A stretch of 64,000 bases of DNA from Bradyrhizobium sp. PSBB068 (lineage in GTDB: Bacteria; Pseudomonadota; Alphaproteobacteria; Rhizobiales; Xanthobacteraceae), in contig CP069300.1 of NCBI GenBank assembly GCA_016839165.1, positions 4,464,001 through 4,528,000 on the forward strand. The letters are read 5' to 3'. Below, in pieces: positions 1-7,741 of the stretch; the stretch's first letter is position 1, and every line of letters begins with the position of its first letter. The notes under the pieces were generated by a model. The model was given only the letters and a program-made list of their open reading frames with translations. It searched no databases and had not been told where the DNA came from. Position numbers and translations under genes: made by a program.

Positions 1-84
1 GATATCGGGGTGCTCGGCATGGGCAAGGCGTTCGAAGGCCTGCGTGGCCCGCAGAAGCCGTGGCCGACGCCGCCGAAGAAGTAG
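1..84 (+). CDS. C-terminal end of an unidentified protein (partial)
   Basis: An open frame enters from the left edge and ends at a TAG at 82-84, giving the last 27 residues, rich in Pro and Lys with a PTPPKK ending. The tail is too short to name a family. It lies on the same strand as the crotonase gene but is separated from it by a palindromic repeat, so operon membership is uncertain. Confidence 0.6.
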   Translation, partial: DIGVLGMGKAFEGLRGPQKPWPTPPKK

Positions 85-96
85 ATACCTCCACTT

Positions 97-209
97 GTCA
101 TTCCAGGATGGCCCGAAGGGCTGGGCCCGGAATCCATTTCCCCGCAGGTCCGGCTGTGATTTGTGGAGCAATGGATTCCGGGCTCGCGCTTCGCGCGCCC
201 CGGAATGAC
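97..209. repeat. Family A interspersed palindrome
   Basis: Two outward-facing halves: one begins GTCATTCC and runs into a GGCCCGGAATCCAT-type segment, the other runs ATGGATTCCGGGCTC to CCCCGGAATGAC. About 37 unrelated bases separate them. The left half is diverged from the other copies in this window. It fills the gap before the crotonase gene. Confidence 0.8.
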
Positions 210-255
210 GTGCTAGAGATCAATCAGAAACGAACGAAGGAAGGAAATCATCCCC

Positions 256-1146
256 ATGGCGTATGAGACGATCAAGTACGAGGTCGCCGAGCAGATCCTG
301 ACCATCACGCTGAACCGGCCCGACAAGCTCAACGCCTTCAACGCCACGATGCAGCAGGAGCTGATCGACGCGTTTGACAAGGCCGACAAGGACGACGACG
401 TCAGGGCGATCATCGTGACCGGCGAAGGCCGCGGCTTCTGCGCCGGCGCCGACCTCTCCTCCGGCGCGAACACATTCGACCGCGATGCGCGGCGCGGTCC
501 GGTCAAGCGCAATGCCGACGGCAGCGTCGACTACAGCGATCCGCAGGTGCGCGACGGCGGCGGCCAGGTGACGCTGCGCATCTTCAAATGTCTGAAGCCG
601 GTGATCGCCGCGGTGAATGGTCCCGCGGTCGGCATCGGCGTCACCATGCAGCTCGCGATGGATATCCGCATCGCCTCCGAGGCCGCGCGCTTCGGCTTCG
701 TGTTCTCCCAGCGCGGCATCGTGCCGGAAGCCGCCTCGAGCTGGTTCCTGCCGCGCATCGTCGGCATCTCGCAGGCGCTGGAATGGTGCTATTCGGGCCG
801 CGTCTTCCCGGCGCAGGAAGCGCTCGCCGGCCGGCTGGTCAGCAAGGTGGTGCCGCCGGAGGACCTGTTGCCGACCGCGCGTGCGCTCGCCAAGGAGTTC
901 GCGGCCAAGACCGCGCCGGTGTCGGTGGCGCTGATCCGCCAGATGATGTGGCGCATGCTGGGCGCCGACGATCCGATGGAGGCGCACAAGGTCGACAGCC
1001 GCGGCATCTATGCCCGCGGCCGCTCCGAGGACGTCAAGGAAGGCGTGGTGTCGTTCCTGGAGAAGCGTCCCGCGCAGTTCAAGAACAAGGTCTCGTCCGA
1101 CATGCCCGACTATTTCCCATGGTGGCAAGAGCGCGACTATAAGTGA
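256..1146 (+). CDS. Enoyl-CoA hydratase/isomerase (crotonase) family protein
   Basis: A 296-residue crotonase, expected to hydrate or isomerise acyl-CoA thioesters in the cytoplasm. The first oxyanion-hole segment GRGFCAGADL is at about residues 58-67 and the second (KPVIAAVNGPAVGIG) near 114-128. The GIVPEAAS stretch carries Glu158 at a usual catalytic position. It is about 35 residues longer than a typical 260-residue member because of a polar insert around residues 70-103. The ATG follows a purine-rich AAGGAAGGAAA stretch. It overlaps the next gene by GTGA, so the two are probably translationally coupled. The substrate cannot be told from sequence. Confidence 0.92.
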   Translation: MAYETIKYEVAEQILTITLNRPDKLNAFNATMQQELIDAFDKADKDDDVRAIIVTGEGRGFCAGADLSSGANTFDRDARRGPVKRNADGSVDYSDPQVRDGGGQVTLRIFKCLKPVIAAVNGPAVGIGVTMQLAMDIRIASEAARFGFVFSQRGIVPEAASSWFLPRIVGISQALEWCYSGRVFPAQEALAGRLVSKVVPPEDLLPTARALAKEFAAKTAPVSVALIRQMMWRMLGADDPMEAHKVDSRGIYARGRSEDVKEGVVSFLEKRPAQFKNKVSSDMPDYFPWWQERDYK

Positions 1147-1817
1147 GCGAACGGCGTCCCACGACGTCCACTTCCGACGGCGTCGTCCTGCTGCACGGCA
1201 TCAGCAGGACGGCGCGCTCGTTTCGCAGGATGGAGCTGGCGCTCGGCGATGCCGGCTTTGCCACCCTCAACCTCGACTATGACAGCCGGCGCAAGGCGCT
1301 CGATGCGCTGGCCGAGGATATTCATCCGGCGATCGATCGTTTCGCCGAAGGGCTCGACGGCTCGGTGCATTTCGTCTGTCATTCGATGGGCGGCCTGCTG
1401 GCCCGCGCGTACCTCGCACGACACCGCCCCGCGCAACTCGGTCGCGTCGTGATGCTGGGCACGCCGAACGGCGGTAGCGAGATCGCCGACCGCCTGAAGA
1501 ACCTCGCCGCGTATCGTGCGTTCTTCGGCTCGGCCGGCCAGCAGCTCGTTACCCGCCGCGATGCTGCGACCAGCGCGCTGTTGCCCGCAATCGATTATGA
1601 GGCCGGCATCATCGCCGGCAACCGCTCGGTCTATCCGATCACCTCGATGGCCCTGCCCCGTCCGCATGACGGACGGGTGTCGGTCGCCAACACCAGGCTC
1701 GACGGCATGGCGGATCACATCGTGATCCGCACCTCGCATCCCTGGCTGGTACGCAACAGGGAGGCGATCGCGCAGACGATCGCGTTCTTGCGGGAGGGAC
1801 GATTCAACACACCATAG
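1143..1817 (+). CDS. Alpha/beta hydrolase, lipase-like
   Basis: A 224-residue alpha/beta hydrolase starting with GTG at 1143, overlapping the crotonase stop by four bases. VLLHG near residue 15-19 fits the oxyanion strand, and HFVCHSMGG places the nucleophile at Ser81. An Asp around the DGRVSV segment and a His near the C-terminus (SHPWL) could complete the triad. No signal peptide is seen, so it is probably cytoplasmic. Coupling to a crotonase suggests acyl-CoA or ester metabolism, but the substrate is unknown. It is short compared with true lipases. Confidence 0.82.
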   Translation: MSERRPTTSTSDGVVLLHGISRTARSFRRMELALGDAGFATLNLDYDSRRKALDALAEDIHPAIDRFAEGLDGSVHFVCHSMGGLLARAYLARHRPAQLGRVVMLGTPNGGSEIADRLKNLAAYRAFFGSAGQQLVTRRDAATSALLPAIDYEAGIIAGNRSVYPITSMALPRPHDGRVSVANTRLDGMADHIVIRTSHPWLVRNREAIAQTIAFLREGRFNTP

Positions 1818-1819
1818 CG

Positions 1820-1901
1820 GTCATTGCGAGGAGCAAAGCGACGAAGCAATCCATCGCTCCGCATATCCGGCAGCATGGATTGCTTCGCTTCGTTCGCAAT
1901 G
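1820..1901. repeat. Family B interspersed palindrome
   Basis: An inverted repeat whose arms carry GTCATTGCGAGGAGC...GAAGCAATCCAT and the complementary ATGGATTGCTTCG...CGCAATG. It sits between convergent genes, where it could act as a bidirectional terminator-like hairpin. The same family recurs at 55154-55235 and 63851-63965. Confidence 0.82.
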
Positions 1902-1906
1902 CCGAA

Positions 1907-2881
1907 TTATTGCATCATCAGCGCCACCCGCCCGATCGCCTTGCGCTCGATCAACAGCCGCATCGCCTTCGCGTAGTCCTCCAGCGGCAGCCGGTGTGAG
2001 ATGTTCGGCCGCACCCGGCCGGCCTCCGCCCATTCGCTCAGCGCCTTGAACCTGACCTCGCCGAGCGCGGGGTCCTTGCGCACCGCCTCGCCGGCGCGAA
2101 CGCCGAGCACGCTCGCGCCCTTGATCATCAACAGATTGGTGCGGGCCAGCCCGATGCCGCCGGTGAAGCCGACGACGAGAATCCGCGCGCCCCAGTTGAT
2201 GCAGCGCATCGAGTTTTCGAACACCTCTCCGCCGACAGGATCGAACACCACGTCGGCGCCGCGGCCGTCGGTGAGGCGCTTGACCGCATCGCGGAACGGC
2301 TCACGCGCGTAGAGCACGAGATGATCCGCGCCGCGTTCCCTGGCGATCGCAAGCTTCTCCTCGGATGAGGCCGCCGCGATCACCGTGGCGCCGAGCAGCT
2401 TGCCGATCTCGACCGCGGCCAGCCCGACACCGCCGCCGGCGCCGTGCACCAGCAGCACCTCGCCCGGCCTGATCTGCCCGCGGTCGATCAGCGCGTGATA
2501 GGCCGTACCGTGCGCGGCCAGGAAAGTCGCGCCCTCGGCATAGTCGAAGGTCGACGGCACCGGCACGAGCTGCGCCGGCACAGCAACCGTCTCGTCGCAA
2601 TAGGCGCCGAAGCGCATCTTGACGATCACCTTGTCGCCGACTGCGACACCGGCAGCTTCATTGACCTCGACGACATCGCCGGCTGCTTCCGAGCCCGGCG
2701 TGAACGGCAGCGGCGGCTTGAGCTGATACTCGCCGGCAGCCATCAGGATGTCGGGGAAATTGATCCCGGCGGCACGGATCGCCACGCGCGCCTCGCCCGG
2801 CTTCAGCGGCACCGACGCAAAGCTCTCCAATTGCAGGCGCTCGGGCGGGCCGAGCTCGCGGCAGACAACGGCTTTCGGCAT
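1907..2881 (-). CDS. NADPH:quinone oxidoreductase family (zinc-less MDR) protein
   Basis: A 324-residue medium-chain dehydrogenase/reductase. It has a GroES-like N-terminal half and a Rossmann half with the AGGGVG nucleotide-binding loop at 148-153 following VLLVHG. The cysteine cluster of structural-zinc alcohol dehydrogenases is absent, which places it with quinone or acrylyl-CoA-type reductases. Its ATG shares one base with the stop of the upstream HCCA isomerase gene (TGATG arrangement), so the two are coupled. Reduction of an alpha,beta-unsaturated carbonyl or quinone with NADPH is the family expectation; the substrate is not determinable. Confidence 0.9.
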   Translation of the reverse strand: MPKAVVCRELGPPERLQLESFASVPLKPGEARVAIRAAGINFPDILMAAGEYQLKPPLPFTPGSEAAGDVVEVNEAAGVAVGDKVIVKMRFGAYCDETVAVPAQLVPVPSTFDYAEGATFLAAHGTAYHALIDRGQIRPGEVLLVHGAGGGVGLAAVEIGKLLGATVIAAASSEEKLAIARERGADHLVLYAREPFRDAVKRLTDGRGADVVFDPVGGEVFENSMRCINWGARILVVGFTGGIGLARTNLLMIKGASVLGVRAGEAVRKDPALGEVRFKALSEWAEAGRVRPNISHRLPLEDYAKAMRLLIERKAIGRVALMMQ

Positions 2882-3492
2882 CAGGCGGCTCGCGCCTTGA
2901 GACGCGCCAGGGCCTCGCGGATCAGCGGCAGGCGGTCATTGCCGAAATAAATGTCGGTTTTGTCGAGATAGATCGTGGGTGAGCCGAATGCGCCGCGCGC
3001 CACGGCCTCTTCGGTGTTGGCCTTGAGCTGGTCCTTGATGGCTTGATCGCCGATGCCGGCAAAAAACTTTGCGGGATCGATCCCGACCTTGCCGCAGATC
3101 TCGGTCAGCACCGCATCCTGCGAAATGTCCTTGTCGTCGCCCCAATAGGCCTCGAATACGGCGCGGGCAAAGGGTACCATCTTCTCGTTGCCGAGCCAGA
3201 TGCAGCCGCGCATCGCCTTGACGCTGTTCACCGGAAACACCGTCGGCGGCATCTTGATCGCAAGACCGGCCGAACGCGCCCAGTCGGCGAGATCCTTCTT
3301 CATGTAGCGCGCCTTCAGCGGCACCGGCGTTTCACGCTGCGCATAGACCGAGGGATTGACGGTGTTGAAGATGCCGCCGACCAGGATCGGCCGCCAGGTG
3401 ATGTCAGCGTCGAACTCCTTCGCCAGCGGCTGGATGTTGTGCCACGCGAGATAGGTCCACGGACTGGAACAGTCGAAGAAGAATTCGATCAT
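2881..3492 (-). CDS. 2-hydroxychromene-2-carboxylate isomerase family (DsbA-like)
   Basis: A thioredoxin-fold protein of 203 residues. The N-terminus MIEFFFDCSSPWTYLAW matches the kappa-class GST/HCCA isomerase family, in which the serine pair near residue 9-10 takes part in glutathione-dependent chemistry. I chose the start at 3492, after an AAGGGAAACGCC stretch, because upstream in-frame starts would add a non-homologous tail. It heads a coupled pair with the quinone oxidoreductase, and a GST gene lies upstream on the same strand. The three could form a small detoxification or aromatic-degradation unit, which is inference. Confidence 0.88.
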   Translation of the reverse strand: MIEFFFDCSSPWTYLAWHNIQPLAKEFDADITWRPILVGGIFNTVNPSVYAQRETPVPLKARYMKKDLADWARSAGLAIKMPPTVFPVNSVKAMRGCIWLGNEKMVPFARAVFEAYWGDDKDISQDAVLTEICGKVGIDPAKFFAGIGDQAIKDQLKANTEEAVARGAFGSPTIYLDKTDIYFGNDRLPLIREALARLKARAA

Positions 3493-3526
3493 GGCGTTTC
3501 CCTTTGTCTTTTCCGCATCCATTGTC

Positions 3527-3586
3527 GTCATTCCGCGATGCGCCGCAAGGCGCGGGCATCGCGACCGTGTCGCGCCGCGGAATAAC
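3527..3586. repeat. Short divergent family A-like palindrome
   Basis: A single hairpin unit beginning GTCATTCCGCGATGCGC and ending CGCGGAATAAC, between the GST and isomerase genes. It lacks the central ATCCAT blocks of full family A copies, so it is a diverged or solo form. Confidence 0.6.
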
Positions 3587-3591
3587 GGACG

Positions 3592-4296
3592 TTATTTTTT
3601 CTCGACCAGCTCCTTTGCACGCTGGCCGAACATGTTCTTGCGCGATTCCTCGTCGAACGGCTCCTTGACGAATTTGCCGATCGCAAGTCCCGCCTGCACC
3701 TGCGGCCGGGCGCGCACCGTCGCGTACCAGCGCTTGATGTTCGGGTAGTCGTCGAGGGTGAAGCCCTGCGCCTTGTGGGTCATGGTCCAGGGAAAGCAGG
3801 CTATGTCGGCAATCGAATAATCGTCGCCGGCGACATAGGCGCCGGTCTTGCCGAGCTGCCGGTCGAGCACGCCATAGAGCCGCGCTGTTTCGTCGCGGTA
3901 GCGCTCGATCGCATAGGGAATTTTCTCGGCCGCATAGAGCGCAAAATGGCCGTGCTGACCGAGCATCGGCCCGAGGCCGCCCATCTGCCACATCACCCAT
4001 TGGATGACGTTCGACCGCGCACGCAGCTCCCTCGGCAGGAAGCGGCCGGTCTTGTCGGCGAGATAGATCAGGATCGCGCCGGTCTCGAACACCGAGAACG
4101 GACCGCCGCCGTCGGATGGCTCATGGTCGACGATCGCGGGGATCCGGTTGTTCGGGCTGATCGCCAGGAATTCCGCCCGAAACTGCTCGCCGGCGCGGAT
4201 GTTCACCGGGATCACCGTGTACGGGAGCCCCAGTTCCTCCAGCATGATCGAAATCTTCCAGCCGTTCGGCGTCGGCGCGTAGTGCAGGTCGATCAT
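3592..4296 (-). CDS. Glutathione S-transferase family protein
   Basis: About 234 residues from the preferred start at 4296, which follows GGGGAAGTGG; an ATG at 4317 would add seven residues. The N-terminal thioredoxin-like domain opens with LHYAPTPNGWKISIMLEELG, typical of YfcG/YghU-like bacterial GSTs, and has a cis-Pro segment near NNRIPAIVDH. The C-terminal half is helical (QWVMWQMGGLGPMLGQ), also typical of this group. Disulfide reductase or peroxidase activity on glutathione conjugates is the family expectation. The MetE-like gene is divergent across a gap of about 100 bp. Confidence 0.9.
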   Translation of the reverse strand: MIDLHYAPTPNGWKISIMLEELGLPYTVIPVNIRAGEQFRAEFLAISPNNRIPAIVDHEPSDGGGPFSVFETGAILIYLADKTGRFLPRELRARSNVIQWVMWQMGGLGPMLGQHGHFALYAAEKIPYAIERYRDETARLYGVLDRQLGKTGAYVAGDDYSIADIACFPWTMTHKAQGFTLDDYPNIKRWYATVRARPQVQAGLAIGKFVKEPFDEESRKNMFGQRAKELVEKK

Positions 4297-4395
4297 CGGC
4301 GTCCACTTCCCCATCACAAGGACTTTTGTTGTTCTGTACCTCCACTCTAGGACATGGCAAACAGGCGCTCAATCAGAACCCATCGGGAGGCACCC

Positions 4396-5418
4396 ATGCT
4401 GTTTCCAACCACGATCGCAGGCTCGCTGCCGAAGCCGGAATGGCTCGCGGAGCCGAACATGCTGTGGGCCCCCTGGAAGTCTGATGGCGCCGAGCTCGCC
4501 CGCGCCAAGCGCGACGCCACGGTGCTCGCGGTCAAGCTGCAGGAGGATGCCGGCGTCGACATCGTCACCGAGGGCGAGCAGGCGCGTCAGCACTTCGTGC
4601 ATGGTTTCCTGGAGCGGATCGAGGGTATCGACTTCGCCCACAAGGTCGAGATGGGCATCCGCAAGGATCGCTACAAAGCCATGGTGCCGCAGGTGGTCGC
4701 GCCGCTGCAGCTCAAGGGCCGCGTCCATGAGAACGAGGCGCGAGCGGCGCGCGCCCACACCCGAAACCGGCTGAAATTCACGTTGCCCGGCCCGATGACG
4801 ATCATCGACACCATCGCCGACCAATATTACGGCGACCGCGTCAAGATGGCGTTCGCCTTCGCGGAGCTGTTGAACCAGGAAGCCAAGGCGTTGCAGGCCG
4901 ACGGCGTCGACATGATCCAGTTCGACGAGCCGGCCTTCAATGTCTACATGGACCAGGTGCGCGACTGGGGCATCAAGGCGCTGGAGCACGCCGCCGAGGG
5001 CCTCACCTGCGCCACCGCCGTGCACATCTGCTACGGCTACGGCATCAAGGCCAACACCGATTGGAAAGAAACCCTCGGCGGCGAATGGCGGCAGTATGAG
5101 GAGACCTTCCCGGTCATCGACAAGAGCACGATCCAGCAGGTCGCGATCGAGTGCCGCAACTCGAAGGTGCCGATCGAGCTGCTCGCGGCGCTCCCCGGCA
5201 AGATCGTGCAGGCCGGCGTGATCGACGTCGCCAGCGACGAGATTGAAACCCCTGAGGATGTCGTCAAGGTGATCGAGGCGGTCGCCAAGCATGTGCCGAA
5301 AGGCAACATCATCGCGACCACCAATTGCGGCATGGCGCCGATGCGGCGGGACATCGCCGAAGCCAAGCTGATCGCGCTCGGTGCCGGCGCCAAACTGGCA
5401 CGGCAACGGCTCGCGTAG
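4396..5418 (+). CDS. Short cobalamin-independent methionine synthase-like (MetE C-terminal type)
   Basis: A 340-residue protein matching only the catalytic C-terminal half of MetE, which is about 750 residues when complete. His210-x-Cys212 and Cys311 (in TTNCGM) correspond to zinc ligands that activate the thiol, and IQFDEPA at 174-180 is a core barrel motif. The start at 4396 follows a clear GGGAGG; an ATG at 4354 would add an unrelated tail. Short forms lacking the N-terminal duplication may use a methyl donor other than polyglutamylated methyl-THF. The acceptor is presumably homocysteine, but this is inference. Confidence 0.88.
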   Translation: MLFPTTIAGSLPKPEWLAEPNMLWAPWKSDGAELARAKRDATVLAVKLQEDAGVDIVTEGEQARQHFVHGFLERIEGIDFAHKVEMGIRKDRYKAMVPQVVAPLQLKGRVHENEARAARAHTRNRLKFTLPGPMTIIDTIADQYYGDRVKMAFAFAELLNQEAKALQADGVDMIQFDEPAFNVYMDQVRDWGIKALEHAAEGLTCATAVHICYGYGIKANTDWKETLGGEWRQYEETFPVIDKSTIQQVAIECRNSKVPIELLAALPGKIVQAGVIDVASDEIETPEDVVKVIEAVAKHVPKGNIIATTNCGMAPMRRDIAEAKLIALGAGAKLARQRLA

Positions 5419-5431
5419 GGATGCCGGCGGT

Positions 5432-6055
5432 TCAGCCGAGCGCGACCGCCGCGCTCGGATGCAACGCCGGCCGATAGCCGGCCTGAAATGCACGGACGGT
5501 CGACGGCGGCGTCAGCAGCATCGCGGGCGCAGCCCCCTCGGCGCGCTCGTAACCGGCAAAGGACCACCGCAGCACTTTTCCCTTGGAGACGAGATAGCTC
5601 TCCCCGTTCGCTTGCACCATCGTGCCATCAGGCAGTTCGTTCACCGGCACCGGCAACGGATGCAGCCGCTTCTTCCGGCGATCCAGCCGCTCGGAATGCA
5701 GCACCGCATCCATCGCCTTGGCGCTGAGATCACTCGCCCCGTTGCCCTGCTCCCAGGCGGCGCGAAACCGGTCGGCGTCGTCACGGCGGCAGTAAAAGCA
5801 GGGCCGGTGCCCGGCCGCGAACGAGGTGGCTTCGTCAAGGAAGAACAGCTCGGTCCAGCTCTGCCGGCGCATCACCTCGCGCCGCCGTCCCCTGAACTCG
5901 CAGACGCAAGTGAGCCACGCCGGCGACGACCACCGCTTGTTCAGAAGCGTCCGTGTCGCGGGGTCGTGGATGATGCCGCGATTGCCGGTGAAGGTGCCGC
6001 GATGCTCTGACGCGACGATCTCGCCTGTCGGTGTGACGCGGTTTTGCAGGGGCAT
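5432..6055 (-). CDS. Conserved hypothetical protein with a CxxC motif
   Basis: A 207-residue protein I do not recognise functionally. It is hydrophilic, has no signal peptide or membrane segment, and contains CVCEFRGRRR and HRPCFYCRR, so a small metal-binding site (two CxC/CxxC clusters) is possible. Codon use and GC match the neighbours. It converges on the MetE-like gene with a 13-base gap and is followed upstream by a family C repeat. Confidence 0.72.
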   Translation of the reverse strand: MPLQNRVTPTGEIVASEHRGTFTGNRGIIHDPATRTLLNKRWSSPAWLTCVCEFRGRRREVMRRQSWTELFFLDEATSFAAGHRPCFYCRRDDADRFRAAWEQGNGASDLSAKAMDAVLHSERLDRRKKRLHPLPVPVNELPDGTMVQANGESYLVSKGKVLRWSFAGYERAEGAAPAMLLTPPSTVRAFQAGYRPALHPSAAVALG

Positions 6056-6059
6056 TTTC

Positions 6060-6212
6060 TTCTCCTTCTCCCCGCTTGCGGGGAGAAGGTCGGGATGAGG
6101 GGGGCGTTCCGCAAGGTCGGTGAGAATTGGACTCGTGGTGGGTCCCCCTCACCCGGATTGCATTCCGCTGCGCTGCATGCAATCCGACCTCTCCCCGCGC
6201 GCGGGGCGAGGT
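6060..6212. repeat. Family C interspersed palindrome
   Basis: Two hairpins of the CTCCCCGC...GCGGGGAG type (about 6066-6087 and 6189-6211) flank a centre with CCCTCACCCGGATTGCATTCCG. The composition matches the other CTCTCCCC/CCTCACCCG repeats at 15422 and 35104. It occupies the gap between the hypothetical gene and gpt. Confidence 0.75.
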
Positions 6213-6218
6213 GACTCG

Positions 6219-6746
6219 CTAGGCCGCCCCATCCTTGATCGGCGGCTGGAACGACAGCGCGGTGTCCCAGGGGAAGAAAATCCAGGTGTCCTGCGACACC
6301 TCGGTGATGTAGGTGTCGACCAACGGCCGCCCCTTCGGCTTGGCGTAGACCGTGGCGAAATGCGCGTCGGGCAGCATCTCGCGCACCATCCTGCCGGTCT
6401 TGCCGGTGTCGACAAGGTCGTCGACGATCAACAGTCCCTTGCCGGTGCCGCCGCCGAGCTTGGCGGTCTGCTCCGAAATGCCCTTGAGCACTTGCAGGTC
6501 GCCTTGCTTGTCATGGTCGTAGCTCGCGATGCAGACCGTATCGATGATCCGCAAGCCGAGCTCGCGCGCCACGATCGCCGCCGGCACCAGCCCGCCGCGG
6601 GTGATCGCGATCACCGCATGGAACGGTCCGACTTCATTGAGCCGCCAGGTCAACGCCCGGCAATCCCGGTGGAATTGATCCCACGAGACCGGGAACGGCC
6701 TGCCGGCCCGATCCTGCGCATTCGGTTCAGAAATTTTCTCGACCAT
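6219..6746 (-). CDS. gpt: Xanthine phosphoribosyltransferase
   Basis: A 175-residue type I phosphoribosyltransferase that converts xanthine or guanine plus PRPP to the nucleotide in purine salvage. The PRPP loop [10 protein letters not shown] is at 108-117, [10 protein letters not shown] at 48-57 fits the flexible-loop region, and the C-terminal DTWIFFPWD is characteristic of XGPRT. Length agrees with the family. It lies six bases downstream of the CinA-type gene on the same strand, so the two are probably cotranscribed. Confidence 0.92.
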   Translation of the reverse strand: MVEKISEPNAQDRAGRPFPVSWDQFHRDCRALTWRLNEVGPFHAVIAITRGGLVPAAIVARELGLRIIDTVCIASYDHDKQGDLQVLKGISEQTAKLGGGTGKGLLIVDDLVDTGKTGRMVREMLPDAHFATVYAKPKGRPLVDTYITEVSQDTWIFFPWDTALSFQPPIKDGAA

Positions 6747-6752
6747 ATCGTC

Positions 6753-7505
6753 TCAACCCGCCGGCTTCTTCTGCGCGGCCTGTACCTGCTTCAACATCTC
6801 TTTTACTGCGGCCATCGCGGCCGCAAGCTTGTCCGGATCGCGCGAGCGCACCACCAGATTGGTGTTCGGCTTCTGGTTCTCGTCCTGGAACGGATAGCTG
6901 CCGATGATGGTGTCGGGATTGGCTTCCGCGATCGCCCGCAGCGGGCCGCCGATGTCGCCTTCCCGCGCGTCGGCGCGGACCGAATCCGACAGCATCCGCA
7001 CGCCGGATTTCAGGGTCGGCGCCACGATGTCCATCATCGCCTGCATGATGGTGGGGATGCCGGCCATCACGATGACATTGCCGAGCTTGAAGCCCGGCGC
7101 CAGGATGGTCGCGCTCTGAATCAGCTCGGCGCCGTCGGGCACCCGGGCCATCCGCAGCCGCGCCTCGTTGAGGTCCTGTTCGCTCCAGCGCTCCCTGAAC
7201 CGCGCCACCACCTCAGGGTGATGGTGGATATCGACCCCGAACGCCTTCGCCACGCTGTCGGCGGTGATGTCGTCATGGGTCGGCCCGATGCCGCCGGTCG
7301 TGAACACGTAGGTGTACCTGTGCCGCAGCGCATCAAGGGCGGAGATGATGTCGGCCTCGTCGTCGGCGACGACGCGGACCTCCTTCAGGTCGATGCCGAT
7401 ATTGGTCAGGTATTCGGCGATGAAGCCGATGTTCTTGTCCTTGGTCCGGCCGGACAGGATCTCGTCGCCGATCACCAATATCCCCGCCGTGACGATCTCG
7501 CTCAT
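6753..7505 (-). CDS. Competence/damage-inducible CinA N-terminal-type (molybdopterin-binding fold) protein
   Basis: A 250-residue MoCF-fold protein. GDEILSGRTKDKN near the N-terminus and TTGGIGPTHDDITADSVAKAF around residues 60-80 are the hallmark motifs of the CinA N-terminal domain and of eukaryotic FAD synthase-associated domains. The C-terminal deamidase domain of full CinA is absent. The start at 7505 gives MSEIVTAGILVIGDE and follows TTAGGGAATGAG. ADP-ribose or FAD-type pyrophosphatase activity is known for relatives; which applies here is open. Confidence 0.88.
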   Translation of the reverse strand: MSEIVTAGILVIGDEILSGRTKDKNIGFIAEYLTNIGIDLKEVRVVADDEADIISALDALRHRYTYVFTTGGIGPTHDDITADSVAKAFGVDIHHHPEVVARFRERWSEQDLNEARLRMARVPDGAELIQSATILAPGFKLGNVIVMAGIPTIMQAMMDIVAPTLKSGVRMLSDSVRADAREGDIGGPLRAIAEANPDTIIGSYPFQDENQKPNTNLVVRSRDPDKLAAAMAAVKEMLKQVQAAQKKPAG

Positions 7506-7741
7506 GGTCTCATTCCCTAACACTTGCCCTAACTTGATCCCCTGACATTGCCGATCCAATGCCTTGATGTCACGGGGTTTTGCCGCCGAATTAAGCAGAC
7601 CTCAGCCGGTTTTTCGGGCAGGCCTCCTGGCTATCCCTAGCAAATGCCACACGCCAATGCATATCGCGCTGGCCCGCCCCTTGCTACCATCCCATCAAGT
7701 CATGCACTGTGTCACATGGCTTGGGAGGGCAGTCGGGATAT

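Noticed and set aside
6120..7520. A 466-codon frame opposite gpt and the CinA-like gene
   Set aside because: Both genes on the other strand have clear family motifs; this frame has Arg/Gly/His-rich shadow composition and starts in a repeat.
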